The notes under the pieces were generated by a model that saw only the letters and a list, made by a program, of their open reading frames with translations, was not told the DNA's origin and did no database searches. DNA of 64,000 nucleotides from Stictocephala bisonia (Eukaryota; Arthropoda; Insecta; Hemiptera; Membracidae), in the NCBI GenBank assembly GCA_035578905.1, contig JAQJVL010000747.1:127001-191000 (forward strand), read 5' to 3'. Positions within the stretch are counted from its first letter, which is position 1. Every line of letters begins with the position of its first letter. The translations under genes were made by a program, and so were the position numbers. Positions 38,025-50,171 of this stretch are shown one piece after another.

Positions 38025-40983
38025 TATGGTGGAGGCGTAGTGGCCGTGTAACAGGCAACATTTCTGAACTAATATAAGACCAATAAATGAGATATTTGAC
38101 AGTGAAATATAACAATTTTAAATATTACAATGGAATTAATACTTATTAATTATGTATGTTATATCAATCAAATATTGTTACATTACTACCACATAGAATG
38201 TATAATTTGAGATTAATTTATAATTTGTTATAAATAGGAAAATATTAGGCGATATAAGATTTTTGTTTAAATACATCAAACTTATGCATAAACTTAATTC
38301 GTTGGAATTGAGTACTTATTTTGAATTTAATTTTGTACGTTCATAATTATTCTTAAACATTAAACTCATAATAATAGAATATTTAACACAATTATTAAAG
38401 TAAACATATTATCTATAAATCAAAATGTTATGTAAATACAATAATGTGGTAATTAAAATGATAACTTAATATTTGAAATAAATAAAATTTTAATAATAGT
38501 TGAATAAAAACGGTGCTATAAACCACCTGATATTGTCAAACGTAATTGGAAAACTCACAAACACAATTTTAATCAGGGTTTGTACTTTGCTTATATAAAA
38601 GTTGTAATTTTTCAGCAAATTAATGCCAAACAACTTTCTTCTTACCATGTAATTTTAAAAGAAAATTAAGGTTATGTTATATTTCACAAAACGATATGAT
38701 TTGTCAAATATTAATTAAAATTAAAACTAAAAAAGAATAAAGTCAAACCATTTGGGATCGAAATCATATTTTAAAAACAATTATGTTTTATATAGATGTA
38801 TTTAAGAAAGTAGTCAAAACACTGCTAATTCGAAGAAAACATATGGGTTTATAGAAATCGCTAAGCAAGCAATTCTGTGCTAAACATCCTTGTTTGGGTT
38901 TTAAGATGATAATTTTGGTGGGTTATGGTAGAAATTGAATTATATTGTTCAATTGACCAAGGCACACACCCTTAAAAAATATTTTTCAAACACAAACAAC
39001 ATTCTTCTAACAAATCTGTTTGGGTTAGATACTAAGGTTCCGGAAAACAAAATAGAGTAAGGCTCCTACCTCTCCATTTTCCATTTTATGAATTCAATAA
39101 ACTTCCTCTCATAAAACAAAAATTAACACATAATACAGGAAAACCTAAAAATTACCTTATATTTCAAGATTTCAAAAAACTATATGTAAAAAACGCATTA
39201 TAAAATGTTAATAACCTGACAGATTCGGCTTCAGTTCAAACATGACATTTTTGTTAGAATAAAATTGCAATTTCGTGAAAGTACACTCATATTTTCAAGA
39301 TAAGATTTCTACTGAACGCATAACTTACTTGCAAATAATGTTCCTAGAATACATAAACACACACACTTATAAACAAAAAAAAAAAAAAAAAAGGTTAAAA
39401 CACGTAAACACGTTAACATTAAAAAGAAACAAAAACTAATTGCATAGAGTCGGCATTTCAAAGCATGATAGTCGAGGCATCGCCACGACAGTCGATGTTA
39501 ATATCATTTCTGCAAGCATTCTTGTCTCTTAATATGTATTTTTATGTAATGTTAAAGAAAAAAAATTATATTAGAAAAGAAATCACTTTGATATATGAAC
39601 TGAGGACGGATTTATGAGGTAATTAAAGTTTTATGTAATGTAGTATCACTTTGTATACGGAGGATATAATGTATAAAATCTCTGTTATGTAGTCTTACAG
39701 TATATATAGTGCTTGTTAATTTTGTAGGAAATAATTTTTAACTTTCTTTAATATCAATTAAAAAAAAATTAAAAAAACGTGTTTACTTTTCAAGTGACGC
39801 TTACGAGTCTCTTGACTTAAGAAATTCCACGATAGTTGCTGGTTCATGTTCCTTGTATCCTTTTTGAAAGTATGAGGCTGCAAAATATGATGCATTCAGA
39901 TCAGAAGTTATTCATTAGAAAGAAGGAGATGATTTATTACGAACCAATGTTTACGTAAGTGTTAGAGCATCAGAGGTAGGGAATACAAAACTGAGAAGGC
40001 TGTAACAAATTGATAAAAAATAATTGAGATATTTAAGCTGGTACATGCATATTTTTTAGAAAATAATACAGACTAAGGGAACAAACAGACAGTAACTAGG
40101 CGAAAAGACATGATGAATTTTAATTTTAAAAGCTATTATGTTACGCTATGCTTCAGTGTTGGATTATTTCAGTTAAATATTTTTGTTAAACTCTACAAAT
40201 TGGCATTAAAGATTATACATATTTTTTAATTTGTTTACCAAGCAGTTACTTAAACAGTCTTTTATTGGCCAAAAATATGATTAACTCTTTATAAATTATA
40301 AAATACGTTTCAATGAAAAACTAATTTGTAATGTATCAGCAATTCAAGAGTTAATAATGTATGTATAAATAGGTAGTTATAGAACGAAAACGTTTCCAGT
40401 CACGTTAAAACGTACGCACCAAAAGTGAAGTGTGACATTCTTGGTGCAAGTCACCACTTCTATTTATAGACCACTACGTAGTCTGCGAGCCAATGTCTAG
40501 AGTTCCACAGCTGACTGATATTCTTTTAAAATACATTCCTAACTGAACTTCGTACCACACTGACATGACATGAATTCATTTTTGTTTTTAATTCTGTTAC
40601 TACGTGATGAACACGTGTTTGGCAACACAATTAATCGATCATATGATTGAATAAACTTTCTTTTAATTTCCTTTAATATTTGCATATAACCAATGTCAAG
40701 TCAAATTATTTGACATTAACTTTTGTGTTTACTTATGATATGGGTAAGTATGTAATCACTTTGAGACAATGGTGGTGCCTTAATCATAAATAATTAATGC
40801 GTGTAACAGATAAAATAGATTGCTTGGCTTTAAATGTACTTAATATTAATAGTAAAGCATTACTTACGTGTCATAAATGTATTTAATAACAACAAACATA
40901 AGACTGGACAAGAACTGTATTAATTGCATAAGAAGAGAATACTAACACACCCAGCTGTCAATAATAATCATATCAGCCTCATA
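38025..40983. other. AT-rich DNA, no gene seen
   Basis: Includes an A18 run at 39,375-39,392. A slightly GC-richer stretch (40,384-40,515) contains CTATTTATAG but shows no open frame. No gene or RNA was recognised. Confidence 0.45.
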
Positions 40984-41031
40984 TTTTTATTAAAGTAAGG
41001 TTATTTCATGAAAACCTTACTTTAATAAAAA
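40984..41031. repeat. Perfect 19-bp hairpin
   Basis: Arms TTTTTATTAAAGTAAGGTT (40,984-41,002) and its exact reverse complement (41,013-41,031) flank a ten-base loop. It lies 70 bases left of the inverted-repeat element at 41,103. No function is evident. Confidence 0.8.
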
Positions 41032-41102
41032 AATAATGTTGCTACGAAAAGATGTCAACATTATTAAGATTGTAAAACAAAATAAAATGTCATAAAACTA
41101 TA

Positions 41103-42416
41103 AAGGGTTGGGCAAAAGTCTGGAATATATTTATTAATTTCAAAACCATTGAAAGAAATTTAATGAAACTTTGCAGTTATGTACATGTCTCTATACCAAA
41201 AATGTAGACATATCAGCAACTCAAAGAATATAATGTCAGGGTTGTGCAAAAGTCTAGAATGTATTTATTCATTTTAAAACTATTAAAAGGAAAATAATGA
41301 AAGTTTGTAGTTTCGTACGTGTTGACATATTTTACTTGTTTTTTGCATATCCAGTGGATGGTCCATGAAGGAAGTATAAACATTTTAAATGTAAGCCTAC
41401 ATTGAGTTATACCTCATTTTAAAGGTCTTTGTTTGTAAAGCACAAGAGTCCAAACCTGAGGTCAAAAGGATGACACATTCACAAAATACAGTGTTTCAAA
41501 GAATTATTAAGCATAAGTCTTCTTAAGTTTTATTAAGTCTTCTTTGTTCTATGGCTATTTATTTAACAGTTTCAGGTCCCTGTTCGTGAACATGTTGTTG
41601 ATTGTTAACAACTGTAACTATCGACTGCGTTATATAAATAATTATGCTATTCAACTATAATAAAAATAAAACAAATTTATTAAAACACTTTTGACAGTTG
41701 ATTTACCTAAAATAGTTTAAGAATATTACTATAATAATTTGTTACCTATGTTTTGTGATATTTAATTTCTCATATTAAGTTAGATAAATTAAAGCGCTAC
41801 GCAGCATTAAATAATAACTATCTTACCTTTGTTTTAAGCAGTATCTGTTATATGACATTAAATCTTTGAGAGGCTATTATTTCTGACTTGGTCATCCTTT
41901 TGACCTCAGGTTTGGACTCTTGTGCTTAAAAACAAACTCAATACCACTGTACGTATATGGGGTCAATTCCACTGTACGTGTATGGGTGGGCGGGTGGGTC
42001 AATACCAGTGTACGTGTATGGGTGGTCGGGTGGGTCAATGCCACTGTACGTGTATAAGGAAATCTAGCGTAATTTCAGATTTTCTACCTTATCCTATTTA
42101 GTTAGAATTGTTTATAATCTTATAATTTAATTTTTCTTGTTTTGAAAAAAAATTAGGTGCCAATCCGGCTAATGTTTACAGTATTAAACAAACAAAGACC
42201 TTTAAAATGAGGTATAACTCAATGTAGGATTACATTTATAATTTGTAAGAATTCCTTCCTGGGCCATGACCTGGCTATGCAAAAAACTAGTAAATTACGT
42301 CTAAATATTTGGTATACATGTACTAAATAAAGATGTACATGACTGTAAAGTTTCATTACATTTCTTTTAATGGTTATTAAATGAATAAACATATTTCATA
42401 CTTTTACCCAACCCTA
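41103..42416. mobile_element. TA-flanked long terminal inverted repeat element
   Basis: The left end reads AAGGGTTGGGCAAAAGTCTG and the right end, on the other strand, TAGGGTTGGGTAAAAGTATG. Diverged inverted similarity continues inward for about 260 bases and includes ACATTGAGTTATACCTCATT and TTAAAGGTCTTTGTTTG on both sides. TA lies directly outside each end (41,101-41,102 and 42,417-42,418), as for Tc1/mariner-type insertion. The left arm holds a second diverged copy of the terminus at 41,227. Nested inside is an exact 34-bp inverted repeat (41,440-41,473 with 41,892-41,925). No transposase is encoded, so it is non-autonomous. Confidence 0.75.
41941..42057 (-). repeat. 36-bp minisatellite, 3 units, inside the inverted-repeat element
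   Basis: About three units of the family of arrays A and B, with the G-rich strand on plus. One unit contains GGGTGGGCGGGTGGG (about 41,984-41,998), a strict one-base-loop quadruplex motif. It sits between the nested inverted repeat and the right arm, so the minisatellite is part of, or has been captured by, a mobile element. Confidence 0.85.
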
Positions 42417-42419
42417 TAT

Positions 42420-42940
42420 AAAACAAAAGTGTGAGGTGTTAACCTGCAACGTTGAGCAATACCAACGTGACTCATGTGGGTGGTGGAAGGTTTTCTAGAG
42501 CATTATGTATTATTTTTACCAAGCATCTAATGTTTATTTAGAAAATAAGTTTCAACAACTCATTTTTGTATGGTGTTTATAGCTTATTTTTAACACGACT
42601 ATGTAATGAGCTAGTAACTGTAATCATCACATTTTGTCACAACTGTTAGGATTATAAATCTAAATATTTGGAATATTTCATTAATTAGGTATATACTATG
42701 TTATTCTCAATTGCCTTATAATGGTCAGAAAAAGTTAACTGCAACACTTTTAATTAGTAAGAACAGCTGTGAAATGCCTTAAAACAGTAAAGTCTTAGAT
42801 TTAGTTAGTTAAATTGGAACGTATTGGTATGAAATTGAATAGTAAAATAAATAAGAAAAACGAACATTTACTATCCGTAACCTCTTTTTTCTGGTTTATA
42901 GTAGAAACATTATTTATTACAACAATATAAACAAACTAGT
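42420..42940. other. AT-rich DNA, no gene seen
   Basis: No feature was recognised. Confidence 0.4.
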
Positions 42941-42947
42941 AACACGT

Positions 42948-43049
42948 ATGAGATTATTGTATGAAGCGATGGAAGCTGGTCATACGGGTCTCGATAACGA
43001 ATGGGTGGCATTAACTGCAGAACTTAGGAATAAAGGTGTTATAGAATAA
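42948..43049 (+). CDS. Small ORF of unknown function
   Basis: A 33-codon frame beginning MRLLYEAMEAGHTGLDNEWV and ending KGVIE then TAA. Its composition is far from that of translated AT-rich noise (balanced charge, few isoleucine or lysine runs). It lies 57 bases before the next ORF on the same strand. I do not recognise the family. It may be the tail of a larger decayed gene or a small protein of the same element as its neighbour. Confidence 0.3.
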   Translation: MRLLYEAMEAGHTGLDNEWVALTAELRNKGVIE

Positions 43050-43106
43050 CAAATAAATATTAAGAGTATTATTATATGCACTGTCAGTACTCTGCTATAA
43101 ATAGAC

Positions 43107-43346
43107 ATGAGAAGACGATCAAGGCTTAGTCGTATACATCTCGTTAGAAAAGGTGGAGGAGTAGTATCTTCAACTCTATCCCGTATATTTAATCCTTTGA
43201 AAAATATACCTGTTGGAGCAATTGTCAACACTGCGATAGACGCACTACCCATAGAGCTTCATCTTCCAGGACATACGGTTACGATAATTGATCAACTCTT
43301 AATATTATTATTAGTTGTTATTAAATATTGTATTCTCCAAAGTTAA
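43107..43346 (+). pseudogene. Fragment resembling the start of a parvovirus-type PLA2 protein
   Basis: A 79-codon frame with an arginine-rich start (MRRRSRLSRIHLVRKGGG), then a hydrophobic helix-like stretch, then LPIELHLPGH at about residues 47-56. In densovirus VP1 proteins and related insect-genome proteins, an L-P-x-E-x-H-x-P-G stretch lies just before the calcium loop of a phospholipase A2 domain. Here the similarity stops after that point. The calcium loop and catalytic histidine-aspartate pair are absent, and the rest is AT-rich filler. If the reading is right, this is a truncated endogenous viral or transposon-borne fragment. TATAAATA lies at 43,096-43,103, just before the start codon. 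The family call is from recognition of a short motif only. Confidence 0.3.
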
Positions 43347-43411
43347 GTTAGACCACAGAGAAAAGAGAGACGTACGACGCTCCTTAAGGCTGCAGTAAAC
43401 GCCTCCATGGC

Positions 43412-43413
<2 letters not shown>

Positions 43414-43450
<37 letters not shown>
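43414..43450. repeat. T37 homopolymer
   Basis: Pure T run, joined on its left to a GC-richer stretch (GCTGCAGTAAACGCCTCCAT). It could be the poly-A tail of a minus-strand retrocopy whose body would lie to the right, but no such body was identified. Length may be affected by assembly. Confidence 0.8.
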
Positions 43451-43453
<3 letters not shown>

Positions 43454-43795
43454 TTTCAACTAACGTACGTATTTTTATACATCAGCAGTTGAATACAACT
43501 TAAATAAGCAAAGGACACACAGTGCCAGTCGTAACGAAAAAAACAAAATATGTGAACGCTCATGTCACTTATATTTTATTGACAATCTAAGCAATTGGCG
43601 AATAATTTGAATTAATTTTAAAACACGAGAAAAAACATTTTGAACAACTTTTAAACAGTCTATAACCAATTAGTAAATTTCTACACTCAAAATTCAACTC
43701 TAACCAAAGTTGACGAGCCAACTAAAACAAAACAAAAGAAATTTCACTTCAGCCTAAATTAATAAATACTGCAGGACTGGGTTACTCTGCAGCTC

Positions 43796-43885
43796 AAGTA
43801 CGTGTATTGACCCACCCACCCGCATATACACGTACAGTGGTATTGACCCACCCACCCGCATATACACGTACAGTGGTATTGACTA
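43796..43885 (+). repeat. 36-bp minisatellite, about 2.5 units (C-rich strand is +)
   Basis: Units carry CCCACCCACCCGCATATACA and CGTACAGTGGTATTGA. The orientation is opposite to the array that starts 160 bp to the right, making an inverted pair. The C block has three C3 runs. Confidence 0.85.
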
Positions 43886-44045
43886 TTCGGACACTGTCAT
43901 TTGTAACAGTAAATCGTGAACAGCATAAATTATGTTGTTCCTCTCATATGGGGTTTTAAAAGCCTACCATCACAAATCAATTAATTATTCTTCCCTTGCA
44001 TGAATTAACAATGAGTTAGTCTAGTAGTAGCCTTGCAACTACAGG

Positions 44046-44636
44046 CTATACCACTGTACACGTATGGGTGAGCGGGTGGGTCAATACCAATGTTTTTGTA
44101 TGATTGGGCGGGTGTGTCAATACCACTGTACGTGTATGGGTGAGCGGGTGGTTCAATACCAATGTTTTTGTATGATTGGGCGGGTGTGTCAATACCACTG
44201 TACGTGTATGGGTGAGCGGGTGGGTCAGTACCACTGTACGTGTATGGGTGAGTGGGTGGGACAATACCACTGTACGTGTATGGGTGAGCGGGTGGGTCAA
44301 TACCAATGTTTTTGTATGATTGGGCGGGTGGATCAATACCACTGTACGTGTATGGGTGAGCGGGTGGTTCAATACCACTGTACGTGTATGGGTGAGCGGG
44401 TGGTTCAATACCAATGTTTTTATATGATTGGGCGGTTGTGTCAATACCACTGTACGTGTATGGGTGAGCGGGTGGGTCAATACCACTGTACGTGTATAGG
44501 TGAGCGGGTGGGTCAATACCACTGTACGTGTATAGGTGAGCGGGTGGGTCATTACCAATGTTTTTATATGATTGGGCGGGTGTGTCAATACCACTGTACG
44601 TGTATGGGTGAGCGGGTGGGTCAATACCACCGGTAC
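44046..44636 (-). repeat. 36-bp minisatellite array C (G-rich strand is +)
   Basis: About 16 units. Two types are interspersed: CCACTGTACGTGTATGGGTG with AGCGGGTGGGTCAATA, and CCAATGTTTTTGTATGATTG with GGCGGGTGTGTCAATA. The second type occurs at irregular spacing of two to five units. Three G3 runs per unit remain in the first type and two in the second. Long open frames on both strands follow from the 36-bp period. Confidence 0.92.
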
Positions 44637-44639
44637 CCC

Positions 44640-46547
44640 CCCAAGTCTGACTCATATTGTTATCTATAACAATCTCAGTCGAACAAAAAGATTGACTATG
44701 TCATATCTGTAACTACAGGGGATGACAAGGGGGCATTTTGAACATTCAAAAGTGTTAGTATAGATATTTTAAGGGGTACAGATAGTAATTGAATCATATT
44801 TCTGTAAAAAATTATCGGATGAACATTTTTAAGAGACAACAATAAAATTAGAGCTAACGTATCGGTTGATGGCAAAATAATGTATTGATTTTCATAATTA
44901 TTATTATATTTGGATGAATTATGAATATTTTGTATGATTTTAAATTAAAAGTAATTAATTGTTACCAGTTATTTTTTATTTATTAAGTACAGATGAAAAT
45001 TTAATTTTCAATGTAAGAAAATAACATTGGATTGGAGGTTTACCAAGATTTAAGGAAAGTGTAACAGTAGGAAGAAGAGTTGCAAAGTTAAATTAGTTTT
45101 TGAACAACTCTTCTAACTCACAAGGATAGTGTTGCCGTATCTTGAAATTGTTTATATCCTATTGTTATTTGACATACTAACGTTTTAAAGTTTCATACCA
45201 TTACAATGATGTACGTACAACAGTATTTACATCGTAGATTAATTATTAAAATAGGCCCTATGTAAAAAACATTATTCAACTGTAGAAAGGCAATTGGGTT
45301 TATAGATAACATTCTCATTTTAAACTATACTCATCTGTAAACTGCATTAGGCTGGCTTTGTAACGTTTTAGCATATTAAAAGGCAGATTGATGTCAATTT
45401 CGTTAACATTTTTATGTGTTTTATTAGTATTAATAATTTTCCAGTAACACTATTACAGGCCAGTCTTTAGTTCTTTTCAAAGGCTAAATCATTGAATATT
45501 AATTTAATATTCTTAAATTAGGTTGTAGCGTAATACAAGTTTTGACTAAACAGTATATACCTTTATAAAAATAAAACTAGCTGAGTGCTTAAAACAAGTA
45601 TACTGAATTTTACAACTATATCTATGGTTTTAAAATGAGTGTAGTACTTGTAAATTTCTCCAATTTTTCTCCCACAAAAAACTGGTATAAATAAAAAAAA
45701 TATCAGTCAAAAATCACTTTCGTCACTATCTGGGTATTAAACTCAATAATTTTACTAAACCAATAAAACAAAAATAATAATAATTCGTCAGCAAGAACGC
45801 ATCTATTGTCATATGGCACGGTAACTATAGCGTGTGCGTGAAGATGGTGCGTTCACTACACGAAGTCACTTGATCGCATTTACACTTATAGCTATCATTG
45901 GTATTGGAAGCCTAAATATATAGAATATTCTATATCTGCAGAGATGCCTTAACTGAGCTGGCGAGATGAAACCCAGCTTCCCTCAATTAGGAGCAAGGTC
46001 ATGTAATACATCAGGAAACAAACAAGCACATGGTCTCGATAGAAGAGTGCATTAGGGTGCTATTGTTAGCCTTATGCTTATTGTGGAGCTGCTGTTCTCA
46101 GACATCGAGAATGGATGGCATAAAGAGAAAAGAATGGCTGACTCCTGGACTCAAGCAATCGAAAGTAATTTTAATCAACCCACTAGCAAAACCTACTTGA
46201 AATCATTTATGCTAGGAAATACTGATAATATAATATATTTTAATCACGAACGGGTAAACGCCCGTTCATCTGATGACAAAATGCATCTTTTACAATGATG
46301 AATCCAAAATGCACAGATTCTGAATAACTGGATGGGTATTTGAAGTTACAATGTCCAGTCAGTTTTCAACACCTGAAACTGGCCATTGCTATTCTCCTTT
46401 CTTCATAAGATGGACTTCCAGTTTGAGGGGTGCTGTTTCTTGTTTTGAGTTGATTCTGGAAAATATTATGAACGTAACTTAAAGCTAATGTTCAAATCTA
46501 AAACATTAAGTAGTCTTAAAAGTCGAACACAAATTATTATATATATA
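44640..46547. other. AT-rich DNA, no gene seen
   Basis: A 74-codon plus-strand frame (46,074-46,298) includes MADSWTQAIESNFNQPTSKT. It has somewhat protein-like composition, but no family was recognised and no splice or promoter context was seen. Otherwise nothing was found. Confidence 0.4.
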
Positions 46548-46865
46548 TTAAGAACCACAATTAATTGGCAATTTAATGAGATGTGTTAACGTTGTTATTT
46601 TAATATTTATTCTCCAACAAATATGGACTGAAGATTTTTGAACATCTTTTTGCTTTTAAATAAAGCCCTTTTACATTTTTGGAATGTTAAAAAAAACTCC
46701 TATTTAATAGGCCTCTTTAAGTGTAGGTAGGTCTGTTGTTAACGATTATAGATATACAAGTTGCAAAACCGTTGTTTGCCAAGCCTTAATAACTGATTTT
46801 ATCAAAATAAAAATGACTTTTATAAAGTTATGTACGCTGTTTAACAGCATTAAACTGACATATAT

Positions 46866-46934
<69 letters not shown>

Positions 46935-47254
46935 AAGAACCACAATTAATTGGCAATTTAATGAGATGTGTTAACGTTGTTATTTTAATATTTATTCTCC
47001 AACAAATATGGACTGAAGATTTTTGAACATCTTTTTGCTTTTAAATAAAGCCCTTTTACATTTTTGGAATGTTAAAAAAAAAACTCCTATTTAATAGGCC
47101 TCTTTAAGTGTAGGTAGGTCTGTTGTTAACGATTATAGATATACAAGTTGCAAAACCGTTGTTTGCCAAGCCTTAATAACTGATTTTATCAAAATAAAAA
47201 TGACTTTTATAAAGTTATGTACGCTGTTTAACAGCATTAAACTGACATATATTA
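46548..47254 (+). repeat. 320-bp direct duplication around an (AT)n tract
   Basis: Copy 1 is 46,548-46,867 and copy 2 is 46,933-47,254. They look identical except for two extra As in a homopolymer of copy 2. An AT-dinucleotide tract (46,868-46,932) separates them, and a shorter one precedes copy 1. Both start TTAAGAACCACAATTAATTG and end AAACTGACATATATTA. The near-identity means a very recent tandem duplication, replication slippage between AT tracts, or an assembly duplication. Confidence 0.92.
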
Positions 47255-50078
47255 CGGACAAAAATACACAAACTTTTGGAGGATTTAAATTATTATAATT
47301 ATTATTAACTAAACAAGTACAATTTTATGTTTATTAATTCTAAATTTTAATTTTGACATATACATAAATATTTTAATAGTTGGAAATTGAAAATATTATA
47401 ATAATATGACAGAATCGAAGTATATGGTCTATTACTATATGTACAATGTTGTATATGTTTGCCAGCATATTGCTTTAATACTGTTGAACGTTATCTTAGT
47501 AAAGTACATTGTTGTTTCATTAATGTCTGTAAATCAGACTCAAGACAATACATGTACAGTATTTACATGTTAAAGGCACTTAAGACTGAATTGATTGATT
47601 TAAAGATAAAAAAACACTCGATAAAAATTGTCAATAATTAAACTGTACATTGACATTTAGTTTTAATATTTAGTTATGATACGATGGACAAAACATTACG
47701 GTTTTACTTTTAACAATAAGATAGTTGCAACTAAACATTCTGTTGGGTTGTACATGTATTGAATGTTTATTGAACACTCAATAAGAACAATGTTTATTGA
47801 ATATAACTTTAGTAACTGATTTTGGTGGGTTCGAAATAAATGTTAGATGTATTTTGAATAGAAGAGGGTAGTGTCGAAACTTCAAGAACCTCTGTAAGTA
47901 AAGTGTAAATAAATTATATTTGTACTAGTGAATTGTAAGAATTGTTGTCGATAACCTAGTTTGGTAAAATGTACTAACATTACCCTAATAGTAAACCTAA
48001 TAACTTTTATTTTTACAGGTAGAACTTGTATTTTTTTCTACATCGAAAATAAAAAAACTACTCTTCCTGATTCTGGTGTTCATAATGTATTCATAGGGCT
48101 TTACAATATTATACTATAGATAATACATTATGCATCACTTAAGATACATGTTTAATAGGTACTACTTATGTTTGTGTCATTGAAAGAAATTGGTAAAACA
48201 GACTATTCACACAGTTTGATTGATTTCATAAACGTTAAACTGTTTAGTAGTAATAGGATTACTCTTTTATATATACCTAATATATATAACAGTTTTGAAG
48301 CCAGTAATTAAAACCTAAGGAGTAATAAATGAAAAAAATGCATAACCAGCGTGTAATTTTATTACTGACAATCCCTGACCACAATAATACTAGGACAAAC
48401 ATATTTCCAAAATATAATCAAAATAATAATTATTTTAATAAATATGCAACAACAATAATTTGAGAATCTATCATTTACAATGAAATAGCATGCACTCAAT
48501 GTTTGTAGTTAGTTTGATTTCACATTTATTTAAGCTCGTGAAGATCACAATGGCAAAAGATTTAGTATTTTGTAATCTCTAATGTACACTTTATTTGTTT
48601 TGTTTTCGTTTTGATACTTTTTCAATCGTTTTAACATGACGAATAATAAAAGTAAAACTTAATTATTATACTTTTATTTTAGAAGAATTTTTTATATTAA
48701 TTATTAGTATTTTATTAAATCTAAATATGTTTGCATGTTTATTATAGTAATTACAAATTATAAAAATAAGTCTATTATTAGAGCAGTAATAGTAAATATA
48801 TTAAAATTGATTTTACCAAGACACTGTAAAATAAAAATAAATAAAATTGAGAAAATAAATGTTAAATGTATTGTGACGTTTGCAACATACATATATTACG
48901 TAACAATACATGTAGACCATCCAATACGGTATAGAGGTAAATTCATTCTGTATGCCACACCCAGCTAAGTGCATTAGCTGACTCGTCCCACATCCCTCAT
49001 ATTTTCTGTATTCCGGTTAGGTAAAGTCCATCAGTCATATAACACCACTGGAAACTAACGGCACACATTGGTAGTAGATCTCCACTATCAATGATCATTA
49101 CTGAACATAATGTTTTTTTACGGTTGTAACAATGACTTAAGACCTCTTCAAGCCTTCAACGTGTGATTTTTGTAACTTGTCCTAATTTGTAATGATTAAT
49201 TGTAATGTAACTTGTATGCATTTTGTTATGCTCACTTATTTTAATATAATTATTTATGTCTATTTGTGTGCATGTCTTTCAATGTACTTGACATATTATA
49301 TATTGTAAATATATATAAAAATACAGCCAAGTCAAAATGAATAATAAAAAAGTATTCTCTTACTGTTATAATAGTCTAAGTAAAAAGTATCAGAACATAT
49401 GTTGTACCATGCAACTATAATAAAAAAAGTGATTCCATCAACTTCCAACCCTCCCCCCCCCCCCCCCGACATCGCAAATGTATGAAACACATTAATACTA
49501 AAATTACATATAGTAACATTTTGTTAATCATGTTTACATAGCTCAAAAAATGCATTTTACTTAAGGAAATAAGGAGACCTATGGCGAAAATATTTGTGAA
49601 ACTATAACAACAAACTTTAGTAATATTTTTTTTTTTAATCGAAACAACTTTGAAAAGAACACATATCTAGTTCATTTACTGATAAATAAGTTCCAATCCA
49701 TGGAACACTGAAATAAGCTTTGTTTATATTAATTCCATTTTTGAAAGGTTATTTTAAGTCTGAATACCATTTTTTAGTATGAATACGAATTTGTCAACTT
49801 AAAAATAACACTTACAACTTGCAGTTATGTTTCTACAACCAATTAAGTATAGGTATAAGCCTATACAACCTATAAAGCATGTGATGGCATAAACATTTGT
49901 TTGGAACATATACATATTGGATGTATTTGCGTATAGATATGTAAAAGAACATATCTATGAACCCTTACCCCATTATTCGAGGAAAATCCTTCCATTGTGT
50001 AAAAATTCAGATATAAATTCATTATTTTAATAATTGTCTTTAAGTCACACAATGCGATTCATAGCTCCGACTTTGAAT

Positions 50079-50081
<3 letters not shown>
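47255..50081. other. AT-rich DNA, no gene seen
   Basis: Contains a C15 run (49,453-49,467). A GC-richer stretch around 48,955-49,085 has no clear open frame. Small frames at 47,459-47,641 and 48,735-48,968 show no domain. Confidence 0.45.

Positions 50082-50168
<87 letters not shown>
50082..50168. repeat. (AT)n microsatellite, about 87 bp
   Basis: Pure AT dinucleotide repeat. Confidence 0.95.

Positions 50169-50171
<3 letters not shown>

Noticed and set aside
42980..43252. 90-codon minus-strand frame
   Set aside because: It is the antisense shadow of the two plus-strand ORFs, whose composition is more protein-like.
46074..46298. Possible transposase or host exon (74 codons)
   Set aside because: Composition is fairly protein-like, but no motif was recognised. 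The NDESKMHRF stretch just after it, in another frame, is too short to assign to a transposase.
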